The translations under genes were made by a program, and so were the position numbers. Source: Zhihengliuella salsuginis (lineage in GTDB: Bacteria > Actinomycetota > Actinomycetes > Actinomycetales > Micrococcaceae). Taken from it: DNA of 64,000 nucleotides. The notes beneath the pieces are model-generated. The model ran no database searches. It was not told the DNA's origin and worked only from the letters and a program-made list of their open reading frames with translations. Shown here piece by piece: positions 35,029 through 43,406 of the stretch (its first letter is position 1; the number at the start of each line of letters is the position of its first letter). The stretch lies in NCBI RefSeq assembly GCF_014651715.1, contig NZ_BMXK01000006.1:144806-208805 (forward strand), given 5' to 3'.

Positions 35029-35325
35029 ATGTCCACCACCGAACACGCCGTCCTGCCCGTGGTTCCCGGGCGGGAGGCGGCCTTCGAAGCGGCGTTCGCC
35101 GAGGCCCGGCCGATCATCTCGTCGATGCCGGGCTGCCTGGAGGTCCGGCTCCTGCGCTGCGCCGAGGACGCCTCGAAGTACCTGCTGCTGGTCGAGTGGG
35201 AGAGCATCGAGCACCACACCGAGGGTTTCCGTGGTTCCGCCGGGTACGAGCGGTGGAAGGAGCTGCTGCACCGCTTCTACGACCCGTTCCCGCTCGTCGA
35301 GCACTTCGAGGAGGTCGGCGCTTAA
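35029..35325 (+). CDS. Antibiotic biosynthesis monooxygenase (ABM) family protein
   Basis: A 98-residue ferredoxin-fold protein of the ABM/YgiN-like family: VVPGREAAFEAAFAEARPI, MPGCLEVRLLRC, YLLLVEWESIEHHTEGF and a C-terminal FYDPFPLVEHFEEV. Members act as cofactor-free quinol monooxygenases or haem-degrading enzymes; the haem-degrading residues are not evident here. It begins at ATG 35029 after GAGAGGCTG and is followed at once by a very strong terminator. Confidence 0.8.
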   Translation: MSTTEHAVLPVVPGREAAFEAAFAEARPIISSMPGCLEVRLLRCAEDASKYLLLVEWESIEHHTEGFRGSAGYERWKELLHRFYDPFPLVEHFEEVGA

Positions 35326-35330
35326 ACGCG

Positions 35331-35362
35331 TAGGGCGCCCCACCAGATGGTGGGGCGCCCTA
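35331..35362. terminator. Perfect hairpin terminator after the ABM gene
   Basis: TAGGGCGCCCCACC (35331-35344) pairs perfectly with 35349-35362 around the loop AGAT, 5 bp after the stop. A separate 14-bp palindrome GCGGACTAGTCCGC (35373-35386) and a weaker GGCC-based hairpin (35406-35426) follow and probably serve the convergent cold-shock gene. Confidence 0.88.
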
Positions 35363-35427
35363 GCTGCCGTCGGCGGACTAGTCCGCGTCGTCGGCGAAAG
35401 CTAAACGAAGGCCGTGAGGCCGTTCAC

Positions 35428-35631
35428 TTAGACCGGGCGGATGTTCTCCGCCTGCAGGCCCTTCTGGCCCTGGGTGACGTCGAACTCGACGCGCTGACCC
35501 TCGTCCAGCGAACGGAAGCCGTTCGACTGGATTGCCGAGTAGTGAGCGAACACGTCGGCGGAGCCGTCCTCAGGAGCGATGAAGCCGAAGCCCTTTTCCG
35601 GGTTGAACCACTTGACAGTACCTGTTGCCAT
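35428..35631 (-). CDS. Cold-shock protein (CspA family)
   Basis: A 67-residue OB-fold nucleic-acid-binding protein. RNP1 is KGFGFIAP and RNP2 is DVFAHYSAI; the start [18 protein letters not shown] is the standard one at ATG 35631, with AAAGGACA upstream. It binds single-stranded RNA/DNA as a chaperone. The upstream region to 35880 is markedly AT-rich against its surroundings, consistent with a highly expressed gene with a long leader. Confidence 0.95.
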   Translation of the reverse strand: MATGTVKWFNPEKGFGFIAPEDGSADVFAHYSAIQSNGFRSLDEGQRVEFDVTQGQKGLQAENIRPV

Positions 35632-35986
35632 GATGTTTGTCCTTTCAAGACATTGCACGCGAGACAAAGCACGCTGGTGCGCGGGTTGTGTGACCGCAAG
35701 GTGCGCGGCCTACGCGTAGCTGCGGGAAGTTCACCGCGAATTACAACGGTCAAGCCTGCAAAGGACATGGCACTGCAAATACTGCGTGAAAAACTACGAC
35801 TACTACAGCTCCAACAGTACGCGATAAATGCCGGGGAATATACCCCTTGCCACAAATCAGTCGTCTTTTCTTCTCAGCGGACCCCTCGGAGGGGCCCTTC
35901 AGCCCGGGTTTCAGGCCGAAATCGCGGCGCCGGGTCGTCCTGTTCGACGTGTCGACGCCGCGTTCGGGCGGGAGGCCGCAGCGGGT
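35632..35986. other. AT-rich upstream region of the cold-shock gene
   Basis: This 355-bp gap holds the leader and promoter of the minus-strand cold-shock gene and ends at the stop of the chelatase gene. Base composition drops sharply in GC at about 35740-35880. GGGGAATATACCCC (35832-35845) is a near-palindrome. I could not place a -35/-10 pair with confidence, and no coding sequence is supported. Confidence 0.5.
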
Positions 35987-36766
35987 CTACGGCTGGTCGT
36001 AGCGGTCAAGGACGATATCGACGAGTTCCCGGGGGACCGGGAGACCGGGGACGAGCAGCGGCTCGGCGACGATGTCGGCATCGGATCCGGCGACGAGGGC
36101 GGCGAAGTGCCCCGGAGCCATGAGATAGGTCGAGACGACGACGCGGCCCCGGCGCTGACGCGAGCCGAACCAGCCGCGCTGCGTGCGTGCCCGGGCGCTC
36201 GCCACGGCGGCCCCGACCGACGGATCGGCCGCCGAGACGAAGGCCGCCTCCACCTTCGCGCCGACCCTCTGCGCGAGCAGCCCGGCCATCGCGCGGCAGT
36301 CGGCGACTCCCTGGGGGTCCGTCGACCCGGCGCACGCCATGACGATCTGGTCGCCCCTGCGCACGCCCGCCTCGCGCAGGCGCAGCGCCAGGACGTCCGC
36401 CAGGCGCGGGTCCGGACCGAGGGCGCGGGTCACGGTGGTCCCCTCAGCGGCGTCGGCAGCCTCGGCGAGGTCGTGGCGGGTGTGATACCCGGTCGAGAGC
36501 AGCAGCGGGACGATCCGCGGGCGCGGGCCCGCGGCCGAGAGCACGGCCGGCACGTCGGGCGTCTGGACGTCGACGAAGGCCTCGGCGATCCGCAGGCCGG
36601 GCCGGGCCGCGGCGACGGCCTCGACCAGGGCGCGGATCGCGCGTTGGCCGGAGGGGCTCCCCGTGCCGTGCGAGGCGGCGACGAGCGTGCCGGCCTCGAC
36701 CTGCGGAACCCACCCGGTCCAGGCGTCGTTCGCCGACGGCGAGTGGTTCGCGTCTGTTCGCGACAT
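35987..36766 (-). CDS. Sirohydrochlorin chelatase (CbiX/SirB family)
   Basis: A 259-residue chelatase that inserts iron into sirohydrochlorin to give siroheme for nitrite reductase. The first half has the His motif LVAASHGTGSPSGQRAIRAL and PRIVPLLLSTGYHTRHDL; a second, more diverged copy of the fold follows (VMACAGSTDP, VVSTYLMAPGHFAALV), so it is the two-domain SirB-like form. GGGAG lies 8 nt before ATG 36766. It is 17 nt downstream of nirD in the same direction, tying cofactor and enzyme production together. Confidence 0.88.
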   Translation of the reverse strand: MSRTDANHSPSANDAWTGWVPQVEAGTLVAASHGTGSPSGQRAIRALVEAVAAARPGLRIAEAFVDVQTPDVPAVLSAAGPRPRIVPLLLSTGYHTRHDLAEAADAAEGTTVTRALGPDPRLADVLALRLREAGVRRGDQIVMACAGSTDPQGVADCRAMAGLLAQRVGAKVEAAFVSAADPSVGAAVASARARTQRGWFGSRQRRGRVVVSTYLMAPGHFAALVAGSDADIVAEPLLVPGLPVPRELVDIVLDRYDQP

Positions 36767-36783
36767 CAGTGCGGCTCCCATCG

Positions 36784-37152
36784 TTATCCCAACCCCACCA
36801 TCACGCGGGACGACTCGACCCGGACGGGGTAGACGAGAAGGTCGACGTCGTCCGCGTTCAGGCAGTCTCCCGTGTCCAGCCGGTAGACCTCTTTGTGCAG
36901 CGGGCTGGCGATCGTCTTGACGATCTCGCCGTCGACGCTTCGGCTGCCCATGATGCCGCGAGACATTACCTGAGCCCCCGTGCCCGGGCACTTCTGCGTT
37001 ACGGCGAACAACGAGCCGTCCGCGAAGCGCAGCAGGGCGATCTGCGTCCCGTCGATCCATGCGGCCTCGCCCCAGCCGGGCTTCAGGTCGTCCAGCCAGC
37101 AGGCCTCGACCCAAGTGGATACGTGTGCTGCCTCGTCGATCAGAATCGTCAT
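36784..37152 (-). CDS. nirD: Nitrite reductase [NAD(P)H] small subunit
   Basis: A 122-residue Rieske-fold subunit with the NirD pattern ALLRFADGSLFAVTQKCPGT, SRGIMGSRSVDGEIVKTIASP and CLNADDVDLLVYPVRVE. As in NirD generally the cysteine/histidine set for a [2Fe-2S] cluster is incomplete. GGAGGAG precedes ATG 37152; a longer frame to 37203 has no ribosome site. Unusually it is divergent from nirB rather than downstream of it, sharing a 359-bp control region. Confidence 0.9.
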   Translation of the reverse strand: MTILIDEAAHVSTWVEACWLDDLKPGWGEAAWIDGTQIALLRFADGSLFAVTQKCPGTGAQVMSRGIMGSRSVDGEIVKTIASPLHKEVYRLDTGDCLNADDVDLLVYPVRVESSRVMVGLG

Positions 37153-37328
37153 GTCGGGCTCCTCCGTGGTTGCTCGGGTGGTGCTTCGTTCGGGGTCGGG
37201 CACCAGCCTAGGAAGGCCTTGTTACAGGTGGGGAGCGCGACCCGTATCGCCCCGGTAAACCGCGTCTCACGCGTTCCGCGGCCGGCGCGTGAGGCGAGGA
37301 ACCCGCGCGATCGCGACCCCGGACGGTT

Positions 37329-37399
37329 GTTTCGACGGCGTTTCGCAGCGCTCACCCGGGCGGCGGTGCGGGGCAGAGAAGATGTTTCCCGTGCGTGAC
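37329..37399. promoter_or_regulatory. Candidate GlnR boxes in the nirB-nirD control region
   Basis: GTTTC-n6-GTGAC at 37384-37399 is, on the other strand, GTCAC-GCACGG-GAAAC, a full match to the actinobacterial GlnR consensus GTnAC-n6-GaAAC. A weaker copy GTTTC-n6-GTTTC lies at 37329-37344, 55 bp away (five helical turns). A nirB -10-like TAGGTT follows at 37432-37437 with no good -35, as expected for an activated promoter. The rest of the 359-bp gap (37153-37511) shows nothing else convincing. Confidence 0.6.
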
Positions 37400-37511
37400 A
37401 CCCCGGACACTGCCGGGCAAATCCGGGTCCCTAGGTTGGAGGGCAGTGAATCAACAGGCGCCGGTCCGCCAGGCCGCGCCGCACCGCCTCTTCCAACCAA
37501 GCGAGGGAACC

Positions 37512-40208
37512 ATGAGCAACGCCACCAGCACGGGCACCCGCCGGATCGTCGTCGTCGGGGGCGGCCCCGCCGCGCACCGCTTCACCGACGCCATGTCCGC
37601 CCGCGGCCTCGCCGGATCGCACGTGACCGTCCTGACCGAGGAGGCGCACGTCCCCTACGACCGCGTGGCACTGTCGCAGGCGCTCACCCGGACCGACGTC
37701 GACCTGACCTTCGACGCGGACCTCTGGGGGAACGAGGGGATCGAGCTGGTGCGCGGGGCCCGCGTCGTCGACCTGGACCTCGGATCCAAAGAGGCGGTCA
37801 CCGACGATGGCCGCCGCTTCCCCTACGACGAGCTGGTCCTCGCCACCGGCTCCAACGCGGCGACCCTCCCGATCCCCGGCAGCGAGCACACCCACGTGTA
37901 CCGCTACCTGGAGGACGTCTGGAACATCAACCGGGAGATCGCCGAGCTCACCGAGAAGTACGGCCGGACCATCAACGCGGTCACCATCGGCGGCGGACTG
38001 CTCGGCCTGGAGGCCGCCGCCGGCGTCCAGTCCCTGGGCGCCAGACCGATCGTGATCGACGGCGGCTCCTGGCTCATGGGCACCCAGCTCGACGAGGGCG
38101 CCGGACAGGCCATGGGCCGGCTGATCGCCGGGAAGGGGCTCGAGGTCCACAGCGGCGTCTTCCCGTCCAAGGTCCTCACCGAGGAGGCCGACGGCGAGGA
38201 GCGCGTGACCGGCGTCGAAATGGCCGACGGCCGCGTCATCGACGCCGACATGGTGATCGTCTCCATCGGCGTGCGGCCGCGCGACGAGCTGGCCCGCACG
38301 CTCAACAACCGGGCCAGGGAGGCCGCAGCGCTCGCCGCCGGCAAAACCGTCGACGACCTCGAGGGCACCGACCAGGAGCCGGCCGAGGACTACACGCCGG
38401 TGTTCCGCATGGGGCCGCGCGGCGGCGTCGTCATCGACGAGACGTGCGCGACCGACGTGGAGAACGTCTGGGCCGTGGGCGAGGTCGCCAACTTCGGCGG
38501 ATTCTGCATCGGCCTGGTCGCCCCCGCCAACACGATGGCGGAGATCGCCGCGGACCGCCTCGCTGGTGGCGACGCCGAGTTCGGCGGGTTCGACACCGCC
38601 ACCAAGCTCAAGCTCTCCGGGGTCGACGTCGCGAGCTTCGGCGACGCGTTCGCGAAGGCCGAGGGCGCGCTCGAGGTCGTCTACGCGGACCCCGCCCGCG
38701 GCGTCTACCAGAAGCTCGTCGTCAGCGACGACGCGAAGACCCTGCTCGGCGGCATCTTCGTCGGCGACGCCGCCCCCTACACGTCGCTGCGCCCGCTGCT
38801 CGGGCGCGAGCTGCCCGGTGAGCCCGGCGCCTACCTGTCGGCGGCCGGCGGCGGCGACGCCCCGGACACCGAGCTGCCCGACGACGCCACCCTGTGCTCC
38901 TGCAACAACGTCACCGCCGGCACCATCCGCGACACCGTCGGCGGCTGCGGCACGTGCGAGGGGCGGGAACCGGTGCAGGACCTGGCCGGGGTGAAGGGGT
39001 GCACCAAGGCCGGAACCTCGTGCGGCTCCTGCGTCCCGATGCTCAAGAAGCTCATCGAGAAGGAGCTGACCAGGAACGGCGTCGAGGTCTCCAAGGCCGT
39101 CTGCGAGCACATCGAGTTCTCCCGCGCGGAGCTCTTCGAGGCGGTCCGGCTGGCCGACCTGCACTCGTTCGAGGCCGTCATGGAGCGCTTCGGGACCGGC
39201 CTCGGCTGCGACATCTGCAAGCCCGCCATCGCGAACATCCTCGCCTCCCAGCACAACGCCCACCCGCTCGACGGCGACCTCGGCGGCCTGCAGGACACCA
39301 ACGACCGCGCGCTGGCGAACATGCAGAAGGACGGCACCTACTCGGTGGTCCCGCGCATCCCCGGCGGCGAGATCACCCCCGAGAAGCTCGGCGTGATCGC
39401 GAACGTCGCCCAGAAGTACGGGCTCTACACCAAGCTCACCGGCGGCCTGCGCATCGACATGTTCGGCGCGCGGCTCGAGCAGTTGCCGGAGATCTGGAAG
39501 GAGCTCGTCGAGGCCGGCTTCGAATCCGGTCAGGCCTACGGCAAGTCCCTGCGCACGGTCAAGGGCTGCGTCGGCTCGTCGTGGTGCCGCTACGGCGTGC
39601 AGGACTCGGTCAGGATGGCCATCGATCTGGAACTGCGCTACCGCGGCCTGCGGTCGCCGCACAAACTCAAGATGGGCGTCTCCGGTTGCGCCCGCGAATG
39701 CGCGGAGGCCAAGGGCAAGGACGTCGGCGTCATCGCGACGGAAGCCGGCTGGAACCTGTACGTCGGCGGCAACGGCGGCGCCAACCCGGCCCACGCCAAG
39801 CTGCTGGCCAAGGATCTGGACGACAAGACCCTGCTGAAGTACATCGACCGCTTCTTCATGTATTACATCCGAACCGCTGATCGTCTGCAGCGCACGGCAC
39901 ACTGGATGGATGACCTGGATGGCGGCATCGAGCACGTGTACTCCGTCGTGGTCGAGGATTCCCTCGGCCTCGGCGAGGAGCTGGAAGCTGCCATGAATCG
40001 CCACGTGGAGGGCTACGAGGATGAGTGGGCGGCGACGCTGAAGGATCCGGAGCGCCTGCGCCGCTTCCGTTCCTTCGTGAACGCACCCGACCAGAAGGAC
40101 GAGACCCTCGCCTACGTCGAGGAGCGCGGTCAGAAGCGTCCAGCCGGCCCGGTCCCGCTCGGTGCCTCGATCCCGGTCGGCGCCCCCGCCGGCGGTGCGG
40201 CGTCATGA
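37512..40208 (+). CDS. nirB: Nitrite reductase [NAD(P)H] large subunit
   Basis: An 898-residue assimilatory nitrite reductase reducing nitrite to ammonium. Order: FAD/NAD-binding domain (RIVVVGGGPAAHRFTDAM, later VTIGGGLLGLEAAAG), a BFD-like [2Fe-2S] region (LCSCNNVTAGTIRD ... CTKAGTSCGSCVPMLKK), and the siroheme/[4Fe-4S] domain with Cys686, Cys692, Cys726 and Cys730 (KGCVGSSWCRYG, SGCARECAEAKG). The BFD region carries an insertion with an extra CxxC (GGCGTCEG). GAGGGAACC precedes ATG 37512; in-frame upstream sequence is not conserved. The stop overlaps the SUMT start by 4 bp. Confidence 0.95.
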   Translation: MSNATSTGTRRIVVVGGGPAAHRFTDAMSARGLAGSHVTVLTEEAHVPYDRVALSQALTRTDVDLTFDADLWGNEGIELVRGARVVDLDLGSKEAVTDDGRRFPYDELVLATGSNAATLPIPGSEHTHVYRYLEDVWNINREIAELTEKYGRTINAVTIGGGLLGLEAAAGVQSLGARPIVIDGGSWLMGTQLDEGAGQAMGRLIAGKGLEVHSGVFPSKVLTEEADGEERVTGVEMADGRVIDADMVIVSIGVRPRDELARTLNNRAREAAALAAGKTVDDLEGTDQEPAEDYTPVFRMGPRGGVVIDETCATDVENVWAVGEVANFGGFCIGLVAPANTMAEIAADRLAGGDAEFGGFDTATKLKLSGVDVASFGDAFAKAEGALEVVYADPARGVYQKLVVSDDAKTLLGGIFVGDAAPYTSLRPLLGRELPGEPGAYLSAAGGGDAPDTELPDDATLCSCNNVTAGTIRDTVGGCGTCEGREPVQDLAGVKGCTKAGTSCGSCVPMLKKLIEKELTRNGVEVSKAVCEHIEFSRAELFEAVRLADLHSFEAVMERFGTGLGCDICKPAIANILASQHNAHPLDGDLGGLQDTNDRALANMQKDGTYSVVPRIPGGEITPEKLGVIANVAQKYGLYTKLTGGLRIDMFGARLEQLPEIWKELVEAGFESGQAYGKSLRTVKGCVGSSWCRYGVQDSVRMAIDLELRYRGLRSPHKLKMGVSGCARECAEAKGKDVGVIATEAGWNLYVGGNGGANPAHAKLLAKDLDDKTLLKYIDRFFMYYIRTADRLQRTAHWMDDLDGGIEHVYSVVVEDSLGLGEELEAAMNRHVEGYEDEWAATLKDPERLRRFRSFVNAPDQKDETLAYVEERGQKRPAGPVPLGASIPVGAPAGGAAS

Positions 40209-41263
40209 CCGCGAACGCGCCGTTCATCGGAACGACGCAGCTGTCGGGCCACATCGTGGTGGTGTGCGGCGCCCAGCGCGCCGCGCGCCGCGCGGTCGCG
40301 CGCTACCGCAGCCTCGGCGCGGCGGTGACGACCGCCGTCGTCCCCTCGGAGATGGCCGGGCTCAGCCCCGCGTTGTCCCGCGCCAGCCTCATCGTCGCGG
40401 TCGACGACGGCAATCCCGGCTGGGACTTTCTGCCCGCGCTGGCGCGCGAACGGCGCGTCATGCTGGTGCAGGAGGAGGCGGCAGCCGAGCACGGCACCGT
40501 GACCCTCGTCGGCGGCGGCCCGGGCGAGGCCGATCTGCTGACCGTGGCCGGACGCAAGGCACTGGCCCAGGCCGACGTCGTCTACTACGACCGGCTGGGG
40601 CCGGCCGGCATGGTCGGCGAGCTGGCCCCCGGCGCCGAACTGATCGACGTCGGCAAGACGCCCGGCCACCACAAGGTGCCGCAGGGGCGGATCCAGGACA
40701 TGATGGTCGCCTCCGCGCTGGAGGGGAAGTCCGTGGTCCGGCTCAAGGGCGGGGATCCGTTCGTGTTCGGGCGCGGCGGCGAGGAGGTCGAGGCCTGTGT
40801 CGCGGCCGGCCTGCCCGTCACCACGATTCCCGGCATCACGAGCTCGATCTCCGTTCCCGGAACGGTGGGCATCCCGGTCACGCATCGCGGTGTCGCGAAG
40901 ATGTTCACCGTCGCCTCCGGGCACCAGCCGTTCAGCGACGACGAGTTGGAGCACCTGGCCGGGCTCGGCGGGACGATCGTCGTGCTCATGGGGGTGGCCA
41001 CGCTGCCGCAGACCGTTGCGGGCCTGATCCGCAACGGCCTGGAACCCAAGACCCCGGCGGCCGTCATCGAGCGCGGGTACACCGACACGCAGCGCTCGAC
41101 CGTGGCGACGCTGGATAAGCTGGTCATGGCGGCGGCCGAAGCCAAGTGCGCTTCGCCCGCGGTTGTTGTCATCGGCGACGTGGTCGCCGTCGGAAACGAT
41201 TGGAAAGAACTGGCCGCGCACGTGGGTGCGGCGGCCGGATCGAGGGAGGACTCGCGCGCGTGA
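40205..41263 (+). CDS. cobA: Uroporphyrinogen-III C-methyltransferase with a reduced CysG-like N-terminal domain
   Basis: A 352-residue protein. Residues from about 98 form the SUMT domain that makes precorrin-2, with VTLVGGGPGEADLLTV, DVGKTPGHHKVPQGRI and RLKGGDPFVFGRGGEE. Residues 15-95 (GHIVVVCGAQRAARRAVARY ... SLIVAVDDGNPGWDFLPAL) look like a shortened precorrin-2 dehydrogenase Rossmann unit, without the full glycine motif or the dimerisation part of CysG. Whether this remnant still oxidises precorrin-2 is open. ATGA overlap with nirB and GTGA overlap with the next gene show one operon making enzyme and cofactor. Confidence 0.9.
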   Translation: MTANAPFIGTTQLSGHIVVVCGAQRAARRAVARYRSLGAAVTTAVVPSEMAGLSPALSRASLIVAVDDGNPGWDFLPALARERRVMLVQEEAAAEHGTVTLVGGGPGEADLLTVAGRKALAQADVVYYDRLGPAGMVGELAPGAELIDVGKTPGHHKVPQGRIQDMMVASALEGKSVVRLKGGDPFVFGRGGEEVEACVAAGLPVTTIPGITSSISVPGTVGIPVTHRGVAKMFTVASGHQPFSDDELEHLAGLGGTIVVLMGVATLPQTVAGLIRNGLEPKTPAAVIERGYTDTQRSTVATLDKLVMAAAEAKCASPAVVVIGDVVAVGNDWKELAAHVGAAAGSREDSRA

Positions 41264-42456
41264 CGGACAAGAGCGAACAGGCTGGCTCCGAGGCGGAGCG
41301 ACCGGCCGGCTCGGCCTGCAGCCCGGACAAGCCGGACACCGTCGCGATCCCTGAGGCCGCGGGCGGATCGCTGACGGGCTTCCGGATCGGCGTGACCAGC
41401 GACCGGCGCTCGGAGGATCTGATCGACGCGCTCGAACGGCGCGGTGCCGAGGTCCTGCACGCGCCCGTCCTGAAGATTGCCCCGATCGCCGAGGATGCCG
41501 AGCTCGTCAGGGAGACCCAGGAGCTGATCGCCGCCCGGCCCGACTACCTTCTGGTGACCACGGCGTACGGGATGCGCCGATGGGTGGAGTCCGCAGACGC
41601 CCACGGCCAGGGCGACGAGCTGACAGAGGTCCTCGAGAACGCGTCGATCTACGTGCGCGGGCCGAAGGCCCGGGGCGCCGTGCGCGCCGCCGGCTTCACC
41701 GACGACGGCATCAGCGAGGACGAACGCACGTCGACCCTGGTGGACTCCGTTCTCGAGCTCGGGGTGGACGGCAGGACCGTCGCGATCCAGATGCACGGCT
41801 ACGCCGACCTGGACGACATCGCCCGCCTCCAGGCAGCCGGCGCCACCGTTCTCACCGTTTCCCCCTACCGGTGGGTGGTGCCCGAGGGCAGTGCGGAGAA
41901 GGTGGAGAAGCTGATCGACGCCGTGATCGGCGGCGGCCTCGACGTCGTCACTTTCACCGCTGCTCCCGCCGTCGACGCGCTCTGGAGCGCGGCCCACGAG
42001 CGCGGCCGCTACTGGGAGCTGGTCCGGGCCTTCCAGACCAACGTGGTCGCCGCGACCGTCGGCCCGGTGACGGCCCAGCCGCTCCAGGACGTCGGCATCG
42101 AGCCGCTGGTGCCGGAGCGGTTCCGCATGGGTGCGATGATCCGGCAGGTCGTCGAGTACCTCTCGGACCGCGGCACGCAGCGCTGCGCCACGGCGTTCGG
42201 CGAGCTGAGCATCCGCGGCAGCCAGGTCACGCTGGGCGGGGAGACGACGGAGCTCGGCTCGTCGCAATTGGCGCTGTTCCGGGCGATCGCGGACGCGCAG
42301 GGCGCGGTGCTCTCCCGCGCCGACCTGATCGGCATCCTGCCGGAGGGCCAGGGCGACCACGCGCTGGACATGGCGGTCAGCCGGCTCCGCCAGTCGCTGC
42401 CGAACCCGAAGCTCGTGGCCACGGTGATCAAGCGGGGCTACCGCCTCAACGTCTGA
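41260..42456 (+). CDS. Uroporphyrinogen-III synthase fused to a winged-helix DNA-binding domain
   Basis: A 398-residue protein starting at GTG 41260 (GGGAGGA upstream, 4-bp overlap with the SUMT gene). Residues about 35-295 are a HemD fold (FRIGVTSDRRSEDLIDALERR, LLVTTAYGMRRWVE, VVTFTAAPAVDALWSAA). Residues about 305-398 are an OmpR/PhoB-type winged helix (ELGSSQLALFRAIADAQG, SRADLIGILPEG, MAVSRLRQSLP ... VIKRGYRLNV). Mycobacteria encode the same combination beside nirBD. It may supply uroporphyrinogen for siroheme and also act as a transcription factor for nitrite assimilation; the second role is inference. Confidence 0.85.
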   Translation: MTDKSEQAGSEAERPAGSACSPDKPDTVAIPEAAGGSLTGFRIGVTSDRRSEDLIDALERRGAEVLHAPVLKIAPIAEDAELVRETQELIAARPDYLLVTTAYGMRRWVESADAHGQGDELTEVLENASIYVRGPKARGAVRAAGFTDDGISEDERTSTLVDSVLELGVDGRTVAIQMHGYADLDDIARLQAAGATVLTVSPYRWVVPEGSAEKVEKLIDAVIGGGLDVVTFTAAPAVDALWSAAHERGRYWELVRAFQTNVVAATVGPVTAQPLQDVGIEPLVPERFRMGAMIRQVVEYLSDRGTQRCATAFGELSIRGSQVTLGGETTELGSSQLALFRAIADAQGAVLSRADLIGILPEGQGDHALDMAVSRLRQSLPNPKLVATVIKRGYRLNV

Positions 42457-42570
42457 CATGTCGTCCCCCACGGTCGTGAGGACGGGGCGGCTGTGCGGGA
42501 CGTCGACGCTGTCACCGGTCCTCTGGACCTGTTCTTCCGATGACGCGCCGAGCGGCGGCGGGGACCGGGG

Positions 42571-42876
42571 TCAGCCGATGTTGGAGATGGCGCTGCGCGT
42601 GCGGGCCTGCGTCGACGTCGCGGTCTCGTCGTTGGTCTCCAGGGTCGACCGGATGAGCGCGATGATGTTCTTGACCTCGCTCGACGCGTTGCGCCAGCGG
42701 GTCTCGACCGCCTGGTACTCGGCGTCCGCCCCGTCCATCTGGAAGTCGGACATGGCCGCGCTGACCTGCTGGTCCCGCTCGCTCATGAGTGATTCGAGCC
42801 GGCTGACGAGCTGGCCGATGTCGGACTGCACCTGCGAGGAGGCGCCGGTGTCGAAGGAAATGCGATCCGTGGACAT
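42571..42876 (-). CDS. WXG100-like type VII secretion substrate (second of pair)
   Basis: A 101-residue protein of helix-turn-helix-hairpin build with predicted coiled-coil segments: VQSDIGQLVSRLESLMSERD, turn region SDFQMDGADAEYQAVETRW and IIALIRSTLETNDETA. It keeps the WXG100 spacing (Gly, aromatic, distal Trp), but the Trp of WXG is replaced by a Phe/Met segment. AAGGAG precedes ATG 42876. It follows its partner gene by 10 bp. The pair is divergent from the secretion machinery and probably forms the exported heterodimer, Esx style. Confidence 0.8.
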   Translation of the reverse strand: MSTDRISFDTGASSQVQSDIGQLVSRLESLMSERDQQVSAAMSDFQMDGADAEYQAVETRWRNASSEVKNIIALIRSTLETNDETATSTQARTRSAISNIG

Positions 42877-42886
42877 GCTGGACTCC

Positions 42887-43306
42887 TTAGCGGTTGATGT
42901 TGACGCTGGCCGGCAGGGTGGACGCCGGCTCGGACGGGTTGATGACGGAGGCCGAGGCGTCGGAACCGCCGCCTCCTCCGCCGCTGAAGCGTGCGGCGTC
43001 GAAGTTCGCCGCCCCCTGGCTGCGGCTGGCGTTGTCCGCAGCCTCCTGGTCGCCGGTCTGCGTGGCGACATGCATCGCCTGCTGGCCCTCGGCGATCTTG
43101 GCCAGCGACTGGTTCAGGTCCGCGGAGATCTCGTCCGCGCGGGCCTTGAAGTTGTCGAACGCGGCGCGTCCGGCGCCGTTGAACTTGCCCTGCAACGGGG
43201 TCACTGCATCCACCAACTGGCGGACCAACGAACCGAGCTCGTCGTTGGATCCGGCCGTCTGCTGGTTCAGCGTCGAAAGCGTCGACGCTCCCATGTCAAA
43301 CTTCAT
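42887..43306 (-). CDS. WXG100-like type VII secretion substrate with glycine-rich tail (first of pair)
   Basis: A 139-residue protein. The first 95 residues match the WXG100 helical hairpin (STLNQQTAGSNDELGSLVRQ, LQGKFNGAGRAAFDNFKARA, LNQSLAKIAEGQQAM), with WXG replaced by FNG. A tail of about 40 residues follows, with a six-glycine run and Ser/Pro-rich end, longer than in classical EsxA/EsxB. GAGGAG sits 8 nt before ATG 43306. No signal peptide. Its partner is encoded just downstream. Confidence 0.8.
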   Translation of the reverse strand: MKFDMGASTLSTLNQQTAGSNDELGSLVRQLVDAVTPLQGKFNGAGRAAFDNFKARADEISADLNQSLAKIAEGQQAMHVATQTGDQEAADNASRSQGAANFDAARFSGGGGGGSDASASVINPSEPASTLPASVNINR

Positions 43307-43406
43307 AACCGCCACTCCTCGTAGGCTTCAAAGATCAGATGACCAGGTCTCGTCAAAGAGCTTGATGAACCCTGATGCCGAGAACGCTATCAGCCGTCGT
43401 AACCGT

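Noticed and set aside
35373-35386. Palindrome GCGGACTAGTCCGC as an operator
   Set aside because: It lies between convergent gene ends beside a strong terminator, so a role in termination is more likely than binding of a regulator.
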